A stretch of DNA of 64,000 bases from Desulfovibrio porci (GTDB lineage: Bacteria > Desulfobacterota > Desulfovibrionia > Desulfovibrionales > Desulfovibrionaceae): assembly GCF_009696265.1 (NCBI RefSeq), contig NZ_VUMH01000013.1:25579-89578 (forward strand). The letters are read 5' to 3'. Below the pieces are notes generated by a model. It did no database searches. It was given only the letters and a program-made list of their open reading frames with translations, and was not told the DNA's origin. The position numbers and the translations under genes were made by a program. Below are positions 28,286 through 37,149 of the stretch, piece by piece. Positions within the stretch are counted from its first letter, which is position 1, and the number at the start of each line of letters is the position of its first letter.

Positions 28286-28879
28286 TTACTTCTGGAAGAT
28301 GTTGGTCTTGCTCACGTTCATGATACGAATGGCCTGATTCTTGTCGGAATTGCGGAAGGCGATGCGCATTTCGTCGCCGGCCGTCCAGGTGTAGGGCGGC
28401 AGATCCAGCGCGGGCGCGGGCACCTTGAAGGTAATCAGGGCTTCCAGACGCCTGGAGTAAATGGTGACGCTTTCCTTTTCCTTGTCCACGATGGGGAAGG
28501 TCTTGCCCGCCACCTTGGGATGCTTGGCGCCAATGTTCTTTTCCACATCCGTGAACTGCACGGGCAGTTCCTTGACGCTCTTGGAAGCCGGATCATAGAG
28601 CAGCAGGGAGGACTTTTCCAGATCGACCATCAGACGGCCGCCCACAGCGGGGACCGGACCCATGTCGCGGGCTTCGGCGGGCAGCTTGTAGGTATGTACG
28701 CCGCCGCTGTAATGGGGATTGAACTGGTCGTGGGTCACGTCCACCACGATGGTCAGGGTTTTCGCGGCCGGGTCAAAGGCCACGCAACGGCCCTGTTCCA
28801 CACCGCCGTCAAAGTCGCAGGCCGCGAGAGCAAAGGAGAGGGCCAGCACCAGCGTAAGCAGCAAACTACGTATTTTCAT
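28286..28879 (-). CDS. DUF4881-type lipoprotein
   Basis: 197-aa predicted lipoprotein with signal MKIRSLLLTLVLALSFALAA and lipobox LAAC (Cys20-21 region). The mature part is beta-rich, with QGRCVAFDPAAKTLTIVVD and a C-terminal WTAGDEMRIAFRNSDKNQA. This resembles DUF4881 proteins known mainly from Desulfovibrio. AGGAGA precedes ATG 28879. It directly follows the TauE/SafE gene, so it may bind or sense the transported anion outside the cytoplasmic membrane; that role is inferred from position only. Confidence 0.75.
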   Translation of the reverse strand: MKIRSLLLTLVLALSFALAACDFDGGVEQGRCVAFDPAAKTLTIVVDVTHDQFNPHYSGGVHTYKLPAEARDMGPVPAVGGRLMVDLEKSSLLLYDPASKSVKELPVQFTDVEKNIGAKHPKVAGKTFPIVDKEKESVTIYSRRLEALITFKVPAPALDLPPYTWTAGDEMRIAFRNSDKNQAIRIMNVSKTNIFQK

Positions 28880-28892
28880 GGCTTGTCTCCTT

Positions 28893-29957
28893 CTAGTTGC
28901 CGGCGGCGTGTTGCTTCTTGGCCGCAAGTTCCGCCTTGGCGCCCAGGACCATCCGGATAGTGATGTAAATGGAGATGGCGCTCACGAAGCCCAGCACTTC
29001 AACAGTGGCCAGCGGGCTGAAAAGCCAGGCATACGCGGGGAATTCAGCCTGGAGGAGCTTGAGCACAACGGACATCAGGCAGCCGAGTACGGCCAGGCCG
29101 AACACGATGCGGATGCCGTAACCCTTGACGTACTTGGTGGCGACGACGCCGATCTGAGCGCCAATGGCAGCGCCGCAGAGCATGATGATGGCGGCCAGCA
29201 GTTCAACGCGGCCCTTGTACGCATAGGAGGCCGTGCCGTACAGGCCGGAGATGGCCACTTCAAAGAGGTCCGTGCCCACGGCGAGGTGGGTCGGGCAGCC
29301 GACCAGGTAGACCAGGGCGGGCATGCGGATCAGGCCGCCGCCGATGCCCAGGATGCCGGCCAGCCAGCCGGTGAAGAAGCTGACGATAATGGGCAGCCAG
29401 GCCGAGCAGGTGATGTTGGCATGCTTGAAGTGCACGACCGGGGGAATCTTGATGGCCTGAAGCTTGCTCCCCCAGTCCAGACCCACGGCGGTCTTGTCCA
29501 GATCCTGATGCTGAGCCTTGGCTTCGCGTTCCTTCTTGCGACGCAGGGCCACATCATGGAAGACCAGCCAGGCCAGCAGGATGAGCAGCACCACGTACAG
29601 CCAGCGCACGACCTTGTCCACGGAACCGATGCGTTCCAGCCACATGACCATCTGGGCGCCGATTTCCACGCCGATAACGGTACCGATCAGCATGGTCAGG
29701 CCCAACGCGTAGTCCACGTTGCCGAACTTGCCGTGCCGCATGGTGGAAATCAGCGATTTACCGGCCATCTGCGCCACGTCGGTGCCGATGGCGAAAGCCA
29801 TGGGGAAACCAAGAATATTCAGACCCGGCGTCACCATCCAGGCGCCGCCCAGACCGAAGAAGCCACCGATGATGCCGACGCCCAAACCGAGGATAACCAA
29901 GCCGGGCCAGAAAATGCTCACGCCGGAAATGGGCATCAAAATATACAGCCAATCCAT
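28893..29957 (-). CDS. TauE/SafE family anion permease
   Basis: 354-aa inner-membrane protein with the duplicated TauE/SafE architecture. The first half contains GIIGGFFGLGGAWMVTPGL and the second GWLAGILGIGGGLIRMPALVYL, both glycine-rich signature loops flanked by hydrophobic helices. It has an internal charged loop (RRKKEREAKAQ). AAAGGAGG precedes ATG 29957. Together with the 100-aa protein upstream and the DUF4881 lipoprotein downstream, it forms an operon under a sigma-54 promoter. The substrate is probably sulfite, sulfonate, thiosulfate-like or another small anion; not resolvable from sequence. Confidence 0.88.
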   Translation of the reverse strand: MDWLYILMPISGVSIFWPGLVILGLGVGIIGGFFGLGGAWMVTPGLNILGFPMAFAIGTDVAQMAGKSLISTMRHGKFGNVDYALGLTMLIGTVIGVEIGAQMVMWLERIGSVDKVVRWLYVVLLILLAWLVFHDVALRRKKEREAKAQHQDLDKTAVGLDWGSKLQAIKIPPVVHFKHANITCSAWLPIIVSFFTGWLAGILGIGGGLIRMPALVYLVGCPTHLAVGTDLFEVAISGLYGTASYAYKGRVELLAAIIMLCGAAIGAQIGVVATKYVKGYGIRIVFGLAVLGCLMSVVLKLLQAEFPAYAWLFSPLATVEVLGFVSAISIYITIRMVLGAKAELAAKKQHAAGN

Positions 29958-29975
29958 ATCCGCCTCCTTTCCGGG

Positions 29976-30278
29976 CTACTTTTCAGCCAGTTCGCGGTGT
30001 TTGAGGTCAATGCCGATGTGGGACATGACGATGTCAGCGAGAAAGCCGAGAAGACAGCCGAGAATCGGGATGATGATCATGGTCAGAATGGCGAAGAAGA
30101 AATGGCTTTCATTATACATTTCCGCCCACCAATACAAAATGCCGTCCAGCTTGCGGGTGTCGGCCACGATGACCACGTCGGCCTTTTTCTTGGCCGCCAG
30201 CGCCACTGAGGGCATCAGTACGGGCAGCATCAGCGCGCAGCCCAAAATCCAGGTCCAAAGCCTGCGCATTTTCTTCAT
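29976..30278 (-). CDS. small membrane protein, first gene of sigma-54 TauE operon
   Basis: 100 residues: a signal-like helix (residues 8-28, ending SVALAAKKK), a short periplasmic stretch (DTRKLDGILYWWAEMYNES), a second helix (FFFAILTMIIIPILGCLLGFLA) and a charged tail (GIDLKHRELAEK). The two-helix layout and direct coupling to the TauE gene (18 bp apart) suggest a permease partner subunit. GGAGG precedes ATG 30278. No named family is recognised. Confidence 0.7.
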   Translation of the reverse strand: MKKMRRLWTWILGCALMLPVLMPSVALAAKKKADVVIVADTRKLDGILYWWAEMYNESHFFFAILTMIIIPILGCLLGFLADIVMSHIGIDLKHRELAEK

Positions 30279-30362
30279 GGTATCCTCCACAATTGTTTGG
30301 TTCCCTTCAGGCGGCGCAGCCGCCGGTCAAACCACATGCCACTGCAATTTGTGAAAATAATA

Positions 30363-30377
30363 GCAAAGCCCGTGCCA
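30363..30377 (-). promoter_or_regulatory. consensus sigma-54 promoter of the TauE operon
   Basis: On the minus strand TGGCACG-GGCT-TTGC, followed by T. This is an exact match to the -24/-12 consensus, with GG and GC 12 bp apart. The expected start of transcription is near 30351, giving a leader of about 70 nt to ATG 30278. A sigma-54 activator gene diverges 126 bp away. Confidence 0.88.
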
Positions 30378-30432
30378 CTGCGTGATTTCAAAGATTTTTT
30401 TCGTATTATTCCAGCAAATCCCGCTCACAGCC

Positions 30433-30461
30433 TTGTCAAAAAGGTGTTTTTTTTCTATATT
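30433..30461 (+). promoter_or_regulatory. sigma-70 promoter of the divergent activator gene
   Basis: TTGTCA, 17-bp spacer, TATATT, a near-consensus promoter ending 31 bp before the AAGGAGGA ribosome-binding site of the activator gene at 30503. Confidence 0.7.
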
Positions 30462-30472
30462 CGGCCCAGAGC

Positions 30473-30490
30473 TTGCGCTTTTTTGCGCAA
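30473..30490. promoter_or_regulatory. candidate activator-binding inverted repeat
   Basis: Perfect palindrome TTGCGC-TTTTTT-GCGCAA. A direct copy of TGCGCTTTTTTG recurs at 30504-30515. It lies roughly 100-115 bp upstream of the sigma-54 -24 box of the divergent operon, the usual distance for enhancer sites. It also lies just downstream of the activator's own -10 box, so binding could repress the activator gene. Confidence 0.5.
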
Positions 30491-30502
30491 CCAAGGAGGA
30501 AC

Positions 30503-33085
30503 ATGCGCTTTTTTGGTTTCATCGTCGGCGGCAACTCCGTGGAAACCGCCTCCTTTTTTGTGAACCGCAGCCTGACAAGCCGCATGTTGCTGCTGGGCCT
30601 GCCCTTGCTGGCAGCGGTTCTGGCGCTGATTTTTTTCGTGACCGGCGGCAGCCTCGCAAATCTCGTCAATCGCGCAATAGCGCGCAACACACAATTACAG
30701 ACCCAGGCCATGAGCCTTGCGCTGGAACAGATTCTGGTGGAAACGCGCAACCAGCTGCTGATTCTGGCCGCCGGCTCCATGGACCGGCAGGAAATGGCGC
30801 GCCGCCTCAAATTCCGCTCCCGCGCCGACGGCCTGCGTTACCGCGAAGTGGCCTTCATGGGCCTGACGCCTGAAAACCGCTATCTCCTTTTAAACTACGG
30901 CGGCGAGATCATCGCAGTGCCGCCCCATGTGGCTCTGGACGCCCCGGCCGGTCCCTTTCACAACATCAGTCCCGGTCAGCGGCCCGGTCATGTGAACGTA
31001 AGCCAGCCCCTGGAAGTGGTCTATTCCATGGTGCCCATTGACAAGTCGCTGCAAAGCCTGGCCTTTTATGTGCTGCGCTTTTCGACGCCCATTTACGACG
31101 CGGCCGGAAATTTTCAGGGCATTCTGATTCTCTCGCTGGATCTCAACGCGTTGCGCGACACCATGTCGCTGTACTCCTCGCCCGAGGCGCCCATCAGTGC
31201 CGGAGCGGGAACCAGAGTGCGCAGCCTTTTTTTCGATCAGGACGGCTGGATGCTTTTCCAGTCCGAAAACCTCGACAACGATTCCGGCGAAAAAGCCCTG
31301 CGTTCCGATGCGGTGCGGGCCGGTTTCCGCGGGGATTTCGGCCGCCCCGGTTTCAGCATGGCCTTTCGTCCCGGCCCGGAACATCTCAACTATTGGACCA
31401 TGGTGGCCGAGGTGCAGGCGGGCCGCTCCGGCCGGCTTCCTCTTTCGGAGGTGGGCACGGCCTGGAATAGCGGCCAGATGCGGGTTGAAAGCGTGAGCTA
31501 CGCGCCGGTGACCTTCATGCCCAATCCGGAAGGCCCGCGCGTGGTGGTCGGCGGGCTGGCCATGCTGGACAGCAGCTTTACATCCACACATGCGGGCATA
31601 CAGCTGCTGAGCATTTACACCCTCTGTTTTCTGGGCGGGCTGCTCCTGCTGGGGCTGAGCCTCTGGTGGCTCGCCCGCAACATGGGCCGGAGTCTGAATC
31701 TGCTTTCCGGCGAGCTGCGCAGCCGCAATGAAGACGACAGCGCCGAGCCCCTGAATCTGCCCCCTCTGCCGCTGGAACTGGAAGCGATCAAGCAGAACGT
31801 GGACACCCTGCTTAACCGGCTGCGCCGGGCCAGGGCCGACCAGCGCTCCCAGGCGGCGGCGCAGACCGCCCTCTGGCAGCGGGAGGCCGTGGAGGACCTG
31901 CCCGACCCGGCGGATCTGCCGACCCGGGGTCTGGTGGGCGCTTCCCTGCCGATGCAGGCGCTGTATGGTCAGGTTCAGAAGGCCTCCCAGGTGCTGGCCG
32001 ATGTGCTGATCGTGGGCGAAACAGGCACCGGCAAGGAACTGGTTTCCGAGTCCATTCACCGTCTGAGCGCCCGCGCCGACGGCCCTTTCATCACCATCAA
32101 TTGCGGCGCTCTGGATGAGGCCCTGCTTATGGACACCCTCTTCGGGCACGTCAAGGGCGCGTTCACCGAGGCCAAGCAGGCGCGCAAAGGGGCTTTTCTG
32201 GCCGCCGAGGGCGGCACCCTGATGCTGGACGAGGTGGGCAACGCCACCCCCAAGGTGCAGCAGGCCCTGTTGCGGGCGCTCTCCACCCGGTGCATCCGTC
32301 CTCTGGGCTCGGACCACGACGTGCCCTTTGATACCCGGATCATCGCCGCCACCAACGCCGAACTACGCGGCGACGGGCAGGACGGCTCCTTTCGCGATGA
32401 CCTGTACTACCGGCTGGCCGTCATTACCATTCACACCCCGCCCCTGCGGCAACGCAAAGAGGACATTCCGGCCCTGATGGTCCATTTTATGAATGAGGCC
32501 GTGAAGACCCGCGAGCCGGGCATGCCCAGAACCATTCCCCGGATCAGCCGGGGCGCATTGGAAAAGCTCATGCGCCACCACTGGCCCGGCAATGTGCGTG
32601 AGTTGAAAAATACCCTGACCAGAGCCTTGACCTTTTGCGACGGAGATCTGATTCTGGCGGAAAACATCCAGCTTGATCCCGGCGGCCAGCCGGTGAACGA
32701 CACGCCGGACGGCAAGGCTTCGCGGGAAAGCCGGACGCCGGAAGAGACAAAAGGCGGAGAGCCGGACACGCACCGTGATCCGCCCGCGCGTCCGGCTCCG
32801 ACTTCGGAGCAGGGCACGGGGGAAGCGCCGTCCGTCCCGAATCCGGACCAGCTCAACCACCGGCAGCGGGAACTGCTGCCGCGCTTGGCGGTATTGGGCA
32901 GCGTGAGCCGCCAGGAATATCAGAACCTGGCTGGCAAGGGCATTTCCATGCGCACGGCGCAATACGACTTGCAACAGATGGTGCGCCTCGGCCTGATGCG
33001 CAAGGAAGGGCGCGGCCCGGCCCAGCGTTACGTGATCGTGCAGCCCGGCGGACAAACACCGGCCGACAAAGGACGCCCCAGATGA
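30503..33085 (+). CDS. membrane-anchored sigma-54 activator with C-terminal winged helix
   Basis: 860 aa. A helix at about 27-47 and a second at about 366-389 enclose a periplasmic sensor domain of about 320 residues (Cache-like by layout). A HAMP-like linker precedes a sigma-54 AAA+ domain: Walker A GETGTGKE near 504, loop GAFTEA near 552 in place of GAFTGA, Walker B GGTLMLDEVG, then [10 protein letters not shown] Pro/Thr-rich linker leads to a C-terminal winged-helix segment (SVSRQEYQNLAGKGISMRTA) in place of the usual Fis helix. AAGGAGGA precedes ATG 30503. It diverges from a sigma-54 operon and overlaps the next gene by 4 bp. Activation competence of GAFTEA is uncertain. Confidence 0.88.
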   Translation: MRFFGFIVGGNSVETASFFVNRSLTSRMLLLGLPLLAAVLALIFFVTGGSLANLVNRAIARNTQLQTQAMSLALEQILVETRNQLLILAAGSMDRQEMARRLKFRSRADGLRYREVAFMGLTPENRYLLLNYGGEIIAVPPHVALDAPAGPFHNISPGQRPGHVNVSQPLEVVYSMVPIDKSLQSLAFYVLRFSTPIYDAAGNFQGILILSLDLNALRDTMSLYSSPEAPISAGAGTRVRSLFFDQDGWMLFQSENLDNDSGEKALRSDAVRAGFRGDFGRPGFSMAFRPGPEHLNYWTMVAEVQAGRSGRLPLSEVGTAWNSGQMRVESVSYAPVTFMPNPEGPRVVVGGLAMLDSSFTSTHAGIQLLSIYTLCFLGGLLLLGLSLWWLARNMGRSLNLLSGELRSRNEDDSAEPLNLPPLPLELEAIKQNVDTLLNRLRRARADQRSQAAAQTALWQREAVEDLPDPADLPTRGLVGASLPMQALYGQVQKASQVLADVLIVGETGTGKELVSESIHRLSARADGPFITINCGALDEALLMDTLFGHVKGAFTEAKQARKGAFLAAEGGTLMLDEVGNATPKVQQALLRALSTRCIRPLGSDHDVPFDTRIIAATNAELRGDGQDGSFRDDLYYRLAVITIHTPPLRQRKEDIPALMVHFMNEAVKTREPGMPRTIPRISRGALEKLMRHHWPGNVRELKNTLTRALTFCDGDLILAENIQLDPGGQPVNDTPDGKASRESRTPEETKGGEPDTHRDPPARPAPTSEQGTGEAPSVPNPDQLNHRQRELLPRLAVLGSVSRQEYQNLAGKGISMRTAQYDLQQMVRLGLMRKEGRGPAQRYVIVQPGGQTPADKGRPR

Positions 33086-35652
33086 ACGCCGTACAGACAT
33101 TGCGGAAACTGCTGGGCCTCGCGCCGCGCATCAGCCGTGAGCAGGCCATGGCCGCCTTTACCCGCCGTTACGCCTCCTTCAAGGAATTGTTGCAGGCCAA
33201 TGCCGACCTGGCCGGCATTCTGGCCGGGCTGAACGCGGCCCAGCGCGGCGACCGCAGCCTGGAAACCAGGCAGGTGCGCAAGGAAGCGCGCCGGGCCATC
33301 CTTCAGTGCGAACGCATGGCGGCCTGCCTCAACGACATTTCCAATCAGCGCCATCGGGATCTCAGCGCGGCGGTGGAAGCTCTGGGCGGCCGTATTGAAC
33401 GCGAGTTGGAGCAGCACGCGCGCGGCGACGTGACTTCCCTGACCCTGCCTCTCAGCGAGGTGGACGCCAGCATGGCCTACAGCGTAGGCGGCAAAAACGC
33501 CAACCTGGGGGAACTGCGCAACATGCTGGACATGCCCGTGCCGCGCGGCTTCGCCATCACCATCAAGGCGGGGACGCTTTTTCTGTTGCGCAGCAGCGGC
33601 CTGTTCAGGAATATTTACAGCCAGTTGCGGTCGGTGGACACCGAAAAGCCGTCCACCATCAGCGCGGCCTCCCAGGAGGTGCAGCGTCTCATCCTGGAAG
33701 CCGAGGTGCCTGACACGGTGAGCGACCCCATGCTGGCGGCCTGGGACGAAGCCTTCGGCGCGGAAAGCGACATTGTGGCGGCCCTGCGCTCCAGTGCCGT
33801 CGCCGAGGACGGGGTGCAATCCTTCGCCGGGCAGTACCGCAGCATTCTGGGCGTCAGGCGGCAGGACCTGCTCATGGCCTTCAAAAAGGTTATGGCCAGC
33901 CTTTTTTCCGAGCGCGCCCTGACCTACCGGGCCGCGCACGGCTATGCCCTGGACGCCACGGGCATGGGCCTCTGCTGTCTGGAGATGGTCAAGGCCAAGG
34001 CCGCGGGCGTGGCTTTCTCGCGTCATCCCGTGGACCTGCGCTCCAACTGCGTGCTGATCAACGGCCTCTGGGGACTGGGCGAAATGGTGGTGGACGGCTC
34101 GGGCACGCCCGATCAATGGCTGGTTTCGCGGGCCACCCGCAAAATCACTCAGGCCACCATCGCCCATAAGGAGACGCGCCTGCAGCTCGCGCGCACGGAC
34201 AAGGGCGTGGAAAGCGCGCTGGCCGACGTGCCCGAGGAACTGCGGGACGTGCCCTGCCTCAGTGACGGGCAGGTGCGGCGGCTGGTGGAAATGGCCCTGG
34301 AACTGGAGCGTCACTATCAGTACCCGCAGGATCTGGAGTGGGCCGTGGACGAAGACGACCAGATCGTCCTGCTCCAGACCAGACCCATGGGCCTGGACAG
34401 CACGCCGGAGGAGAGCGCGGCCCCGGCCCTGAAGCATATGCGGCCCCTGCTGTCCGGCGCGGACGTGGCGGCCAAGGGCGTGGGCTGCGGCCCGGTGGTG
34501 CGGGTGCATCCGGATGAGGATCTGACCCACTTTCCGGAAGGCGCAGTCATGCTGATGCAGCATTCCTCGCCCAACGCCATGACCGCCATGCAGCGGGCGG
34601 CGGCCATCATTGCCGAAACCGGCAGCCTCACCGGGCACATGGCGTCCATCTGCCGCGAATTCGGCGTGCCCACGCTGATGAATCTGGCCGGAGCCACCAG
34701 CCTGCTCGCGCCGGGTCAAGTGGTGACCGTGGACGCCTTGTCGGGCCGGGTTTTTGACGGCGAGGTGCCGGAACTGCTGGCCCTGCGCCTGGCCCGCCGA
34801 CGCCCTGGAGTGGATACGCCCGCCCTAGTGCTGCTGCGGCGGGTGGCCCCGTACATTCTGCCCCTGCACCTGGTGGACCCGCAGTCGGCCCTGTTCAGCC
34901 CGGCCAACTGCACCTCCCTGCACGACGTCATGCGCTACGCGCACGAACTGAGCTATTCGGAGATGTTTCTGCTCTCCGACAGCCTTTCCGAAAGCGGGGC
35001 GGGCGGCGTGGCCAGCCATCTGGTCTGTTCCGTGCCGCTGGACCTCTACATTATCGACCTGGGCGGCGGCCTGAAACATCCCGAAGCCTCCACAGCCAAG
35101 CCCGAAGACGTGACCAGCATGCCCTTCCGGCATGTGCTCAACGGCATGCTCAATCCCGCGGTACAGGCCAAGGGTCCCCGCCCGGTGAACATGCGCGGTT
35201 TTCTCTCGGTCATGGGCCAGACCATGGTCGGCGGCAACCAGCACGGCGGCGAGCGCTTCGGCGACCGCAGCTACGCCATAGTCTCCGACCGCTACCTCAA
35301 TTTTTCCTCGCGCGTGGGCTATCACTACGCCATTCTGGATACCTGGTGCGGCGACACCCTGAGCAAAAACTACATCCGCTTCGAATTCGCGGGCGGCGCG
35401 GCGGGCAATGAACAGCGCGCGCGGCGGGTGCGCTGCATCGGGCTCATCCTCACGGAACTCGGCTTTACCGTCGAGGTCACGGGTGATAGGATACGCGCGC
35501 GCTACCAGAAATACCCCAAGCTCGAACTGTGTTCGCGCCTGGATCAACTGGGGCGTCTGCTGATTATGACCCGCCAGATGGACATGCTTATGGTCAATGA
35601 CGAAGCCGTCCAGGTGTACGCCGCCAAATTCCTCAACGGCGAATACCACTAA
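33082..35652 (+). CDS. PEP synthase-like protein with atypical C-terminal domain
   Basis: 856 aa. About 110 N-terminal residues are helical. Next comes a PPDK_N ATP-grasp domain (SVGGKNANLGEL, RSSAVAEDG, GLGEMVVDGSGTPD, LEWAVDEDD), then the mobile PEP-utiliser domain with phospho-His in GSLTGHMASICREFG near residue 518. The usual C-terminal PEP TIM barrel is missing; residues about 590-856 form an unrecognised region (SLHDVMRYAHELSYSEMF, GYHYAILDTWCG). It may therefore phosphorylate a different acceptor, as in rifampin phosphotransferase-like enzymes. Its ATG overlaps the activator's stop, so production is coupled to the sigma-54 activator. Confidence 0.82.
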   Translation: MNAVQTLRKLLGLAPRISREQAMAAFTRRYASFKELLQANADLAGILAGLNAAQRGDRSLETRQVRKEARRAILQCERMAACLNDISNQRHRDLSAAVEALGGRIERELEQHARGDVTSLTLPLSEVDASMAYSVGGKNANLGELRNMLDMPVPRGFAITIKAGTLFLLRSSGLFRNIYSQLRSVDTEKPSTISAASQEVQRLILEAEVPDTVSDPMLAAWDEAFGAESDIVAALRSSAVAEDGVQSFAGQYRSILGVRRQDLLMAFKKVMASLFSERALTYRAAHGYALDATGMGLCCLEMVKAKAAGVAFSRHPVDLRSNCVLINGLWGLGEMVVDGSGTPDQWLVSRATRKITQATIAHKETRLQLARTDKGVESALADVPEELRDVPCLSDGQVRRLVEMALELERHYQYPQDLEWAVDEDDQIVLLQTRPMGLDSTPEESAAPALKHMRPLLSGADVAAKGVGCGPVVRVHPDEDLTHFPEGAVMLMQHSSPNAMTAMQRAAAIIAETGSLTGHMASICREFGVPTLMNLAGATSLLAPGQVVTVDALSGRVFDGEVPELLALRLARRRPGVDTPALVLLRRVAPYILPLHLVDPQSALFSPANCTSLHDVMRYAHELSYSEMFLLSDSLSESGAGGVASHLVCSVPLDLYIIDLGGGLKHPEASTAKPEDVTSMPFRHVLNGMLNPAVQAKGPRPVNMRGFLSVMGQTMVGGNQHGGERFGDRSYAIVSDRYLNFSSRVGYHYAILDTWCGDTLSKNYIRFEFAGGAAGNEQRARRVRCIGLILTELGFTVEVTGDRIRARYQKYPKLELCSRLDQLGRLLIMTRQMDMLMVNDEAVQVYAAKFLNGEYH

Positions 35653-35689
35653 GCGGAGGGCTTCCACACCGGAAACCAATGAGGCCCCC

Positions 35690-36964
35690 ATGCCCCCCTT
35701 TGCAGGACCGCCGGAACAGCCCAGGCGTTGGGACAAACCCTCCGAGCCGCCCCAGAAACTCTTGAGCCGCGACTTTATCCTGCTCTTTTGCATGGCCATG
35801 TTCAGCAACAGCTACATCGCCGTGTTCTACTGTTTCGAGCAATGGCTGGAAGGCCTCAGCATCAGCCCCAACTGGCGCGGCGTGCTGCTTTCCTCCCTCT
35901 TCGCCATGGTGCTGCTCTGCCGTCCCCTGGCCAGCGTGCTGCTGCTCAAGCGCGGCAAGCTGTTAGCCATGCTTGCCTCCATCATGGTCTCCAGCTGCGT
36001 CATGCTGGCCTATCCTTATGTCCGGGGAGAGCACGTCATCGGCATCATCTGGCTGTTGCGCATCATTCAGGGTATCGCCCTGGCCGTCTATTCCAGCTGC
36101 ACTGTGGCCGTGCTGGTCAGCTGCATTCCCAAGGGGCAGAGCGCCAGAGGCTTCGCCCTCTTCTCCCTGACCATGCTGTTGCCTTATTCGATCATTCCGG
36201 CCCTGGCCGAGCGTCTTCTGCCCGTTCTGGGCGGCGAGCCGCGTCTTTTCGCCCTCACGGCCGTGCTGGGCCTGCCCGCGCTGGCCATGCTGATTCCCCT
36301 GGCCCCACGCCTGCGGACGCCGGAAATGCCCGCACAGGGCGAGAACAGCCTTTCGGGCCGCGCCCTCTGGCAGGCTGTGAGCCATTCGGGCCTGTTTTTC
36401 GTCTACATGGCCTGTCTGACCTTCAGCATTATGACCGTGCTGGCCATTTTCTTCATGAAAGGCCTCTGCGCCGTGACCGGCGCGCAGCCGGCCTGGTTTT
36501 TCTCCACCTACACGGTGACCATCATTCTGGTCCGGCTGTTCGGCAGCCACCGCCTGGACACGCTGCCCCGCTACCGGGTGACCACGCTCTGCTGCGCGGT
36601 GCTGGCCTGCTGCATGCTGGGCCTGGCCTGGGGGCCGCTCTGGGCCTTCATTCCCCTGACCTGTGTCTACGGTCTGGGGCTGGGCCTGCTCTATCCCCTG
36701 CTGGCCGCCGCCGTGTATGACCGCTCCACGCCTACCACCCGCTCCATCAATTCCAATGTGATGATGGCCACCTTTGACTCCAGCGGCATGCTGGCTCCCC
36801 TGCTGGGCGGTCTGGTGATCCATGCTGGCTACGGCTATCGCGGGGTGTTCACCGCCACCGCCGTCAGCGTGTTCATCTGCGGCTGCTGCATGGTGATCGA
36901 CAGGACGCGGATGCTCCGGCGGGATGCGGCGAAGCGACGCCAAGCCGGAGCGGAATCCCTTTAA
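35690..36964 (+). CDS. MFS transporter
   Basis: 424-aa major facilitator with about 12 hydrophobic segments and the loop 2-3 region LLLKRGKLLAM. The N-terminal tail is Pro-rich. GAGG sits 6 nt before ATG 35690. It lies 37 bp after the PEP synthase-like gene and is probably in the same transcript. Sequence resembles drug or metabolite exporters in general, with no substrate-specific motif I can identify. If the operon forms a unit, it would export or import the compound sensed or modified by the preceding proteins; this is inference. Confidence 0.85.
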   Translation: MPPFAGPPEQPRRWDKPSEPPQKLLSRDFILLFCMAMFSNSYIAVFYCFEQWLEGLSISPNWRGVLLSSLFAMVLLCRPLASVLLLKRGKLLAMLASIMVSSCVMLAYPYVRGEHVIGIIWLLRIIQGIALAVYSSCTVAVLVSCIPKGQSARGFALFSLTMLLPYSIIPALAERLLPVLGGEPRLFALTAVLGLPALAMLIPLAPRLRTPEMPAQGENSLSGRALWQAVSHSGLFFVYMACLTFSIMTVLAIFFMKGLCAVTGAQPAWFFSTYTVTIILVRLFGSHRLDTLPRYRVTTLCCAVLACCMLGLAWGPLWAFIPLTCVYGLGLGLLYPLLAAAVYDRSTPTTRSINSNVMMATFDSSGMLAPLLGGLVIHAGYGYRGVFTATAVSVFICGCCMVIDRTRMLRRDAAKRRQAGAESL

Positions 36965-37149
36965 CAAATTATAAGATGTAGAAATTCAAGAGATTGCGTC
37001 CTCTCTCCCCAACCGTTACGCTGTATCCGGCAACAGCGCGGAGTACTGACGCGGCACTGCGCGAAAAAACGCTCACGGCAGGCAGCCGGCGCTTTCCGTT
37101 CGCAGGCTTTCAGCGGCCTTTGAACATATGTATTATTGTGGAGTGGAAC

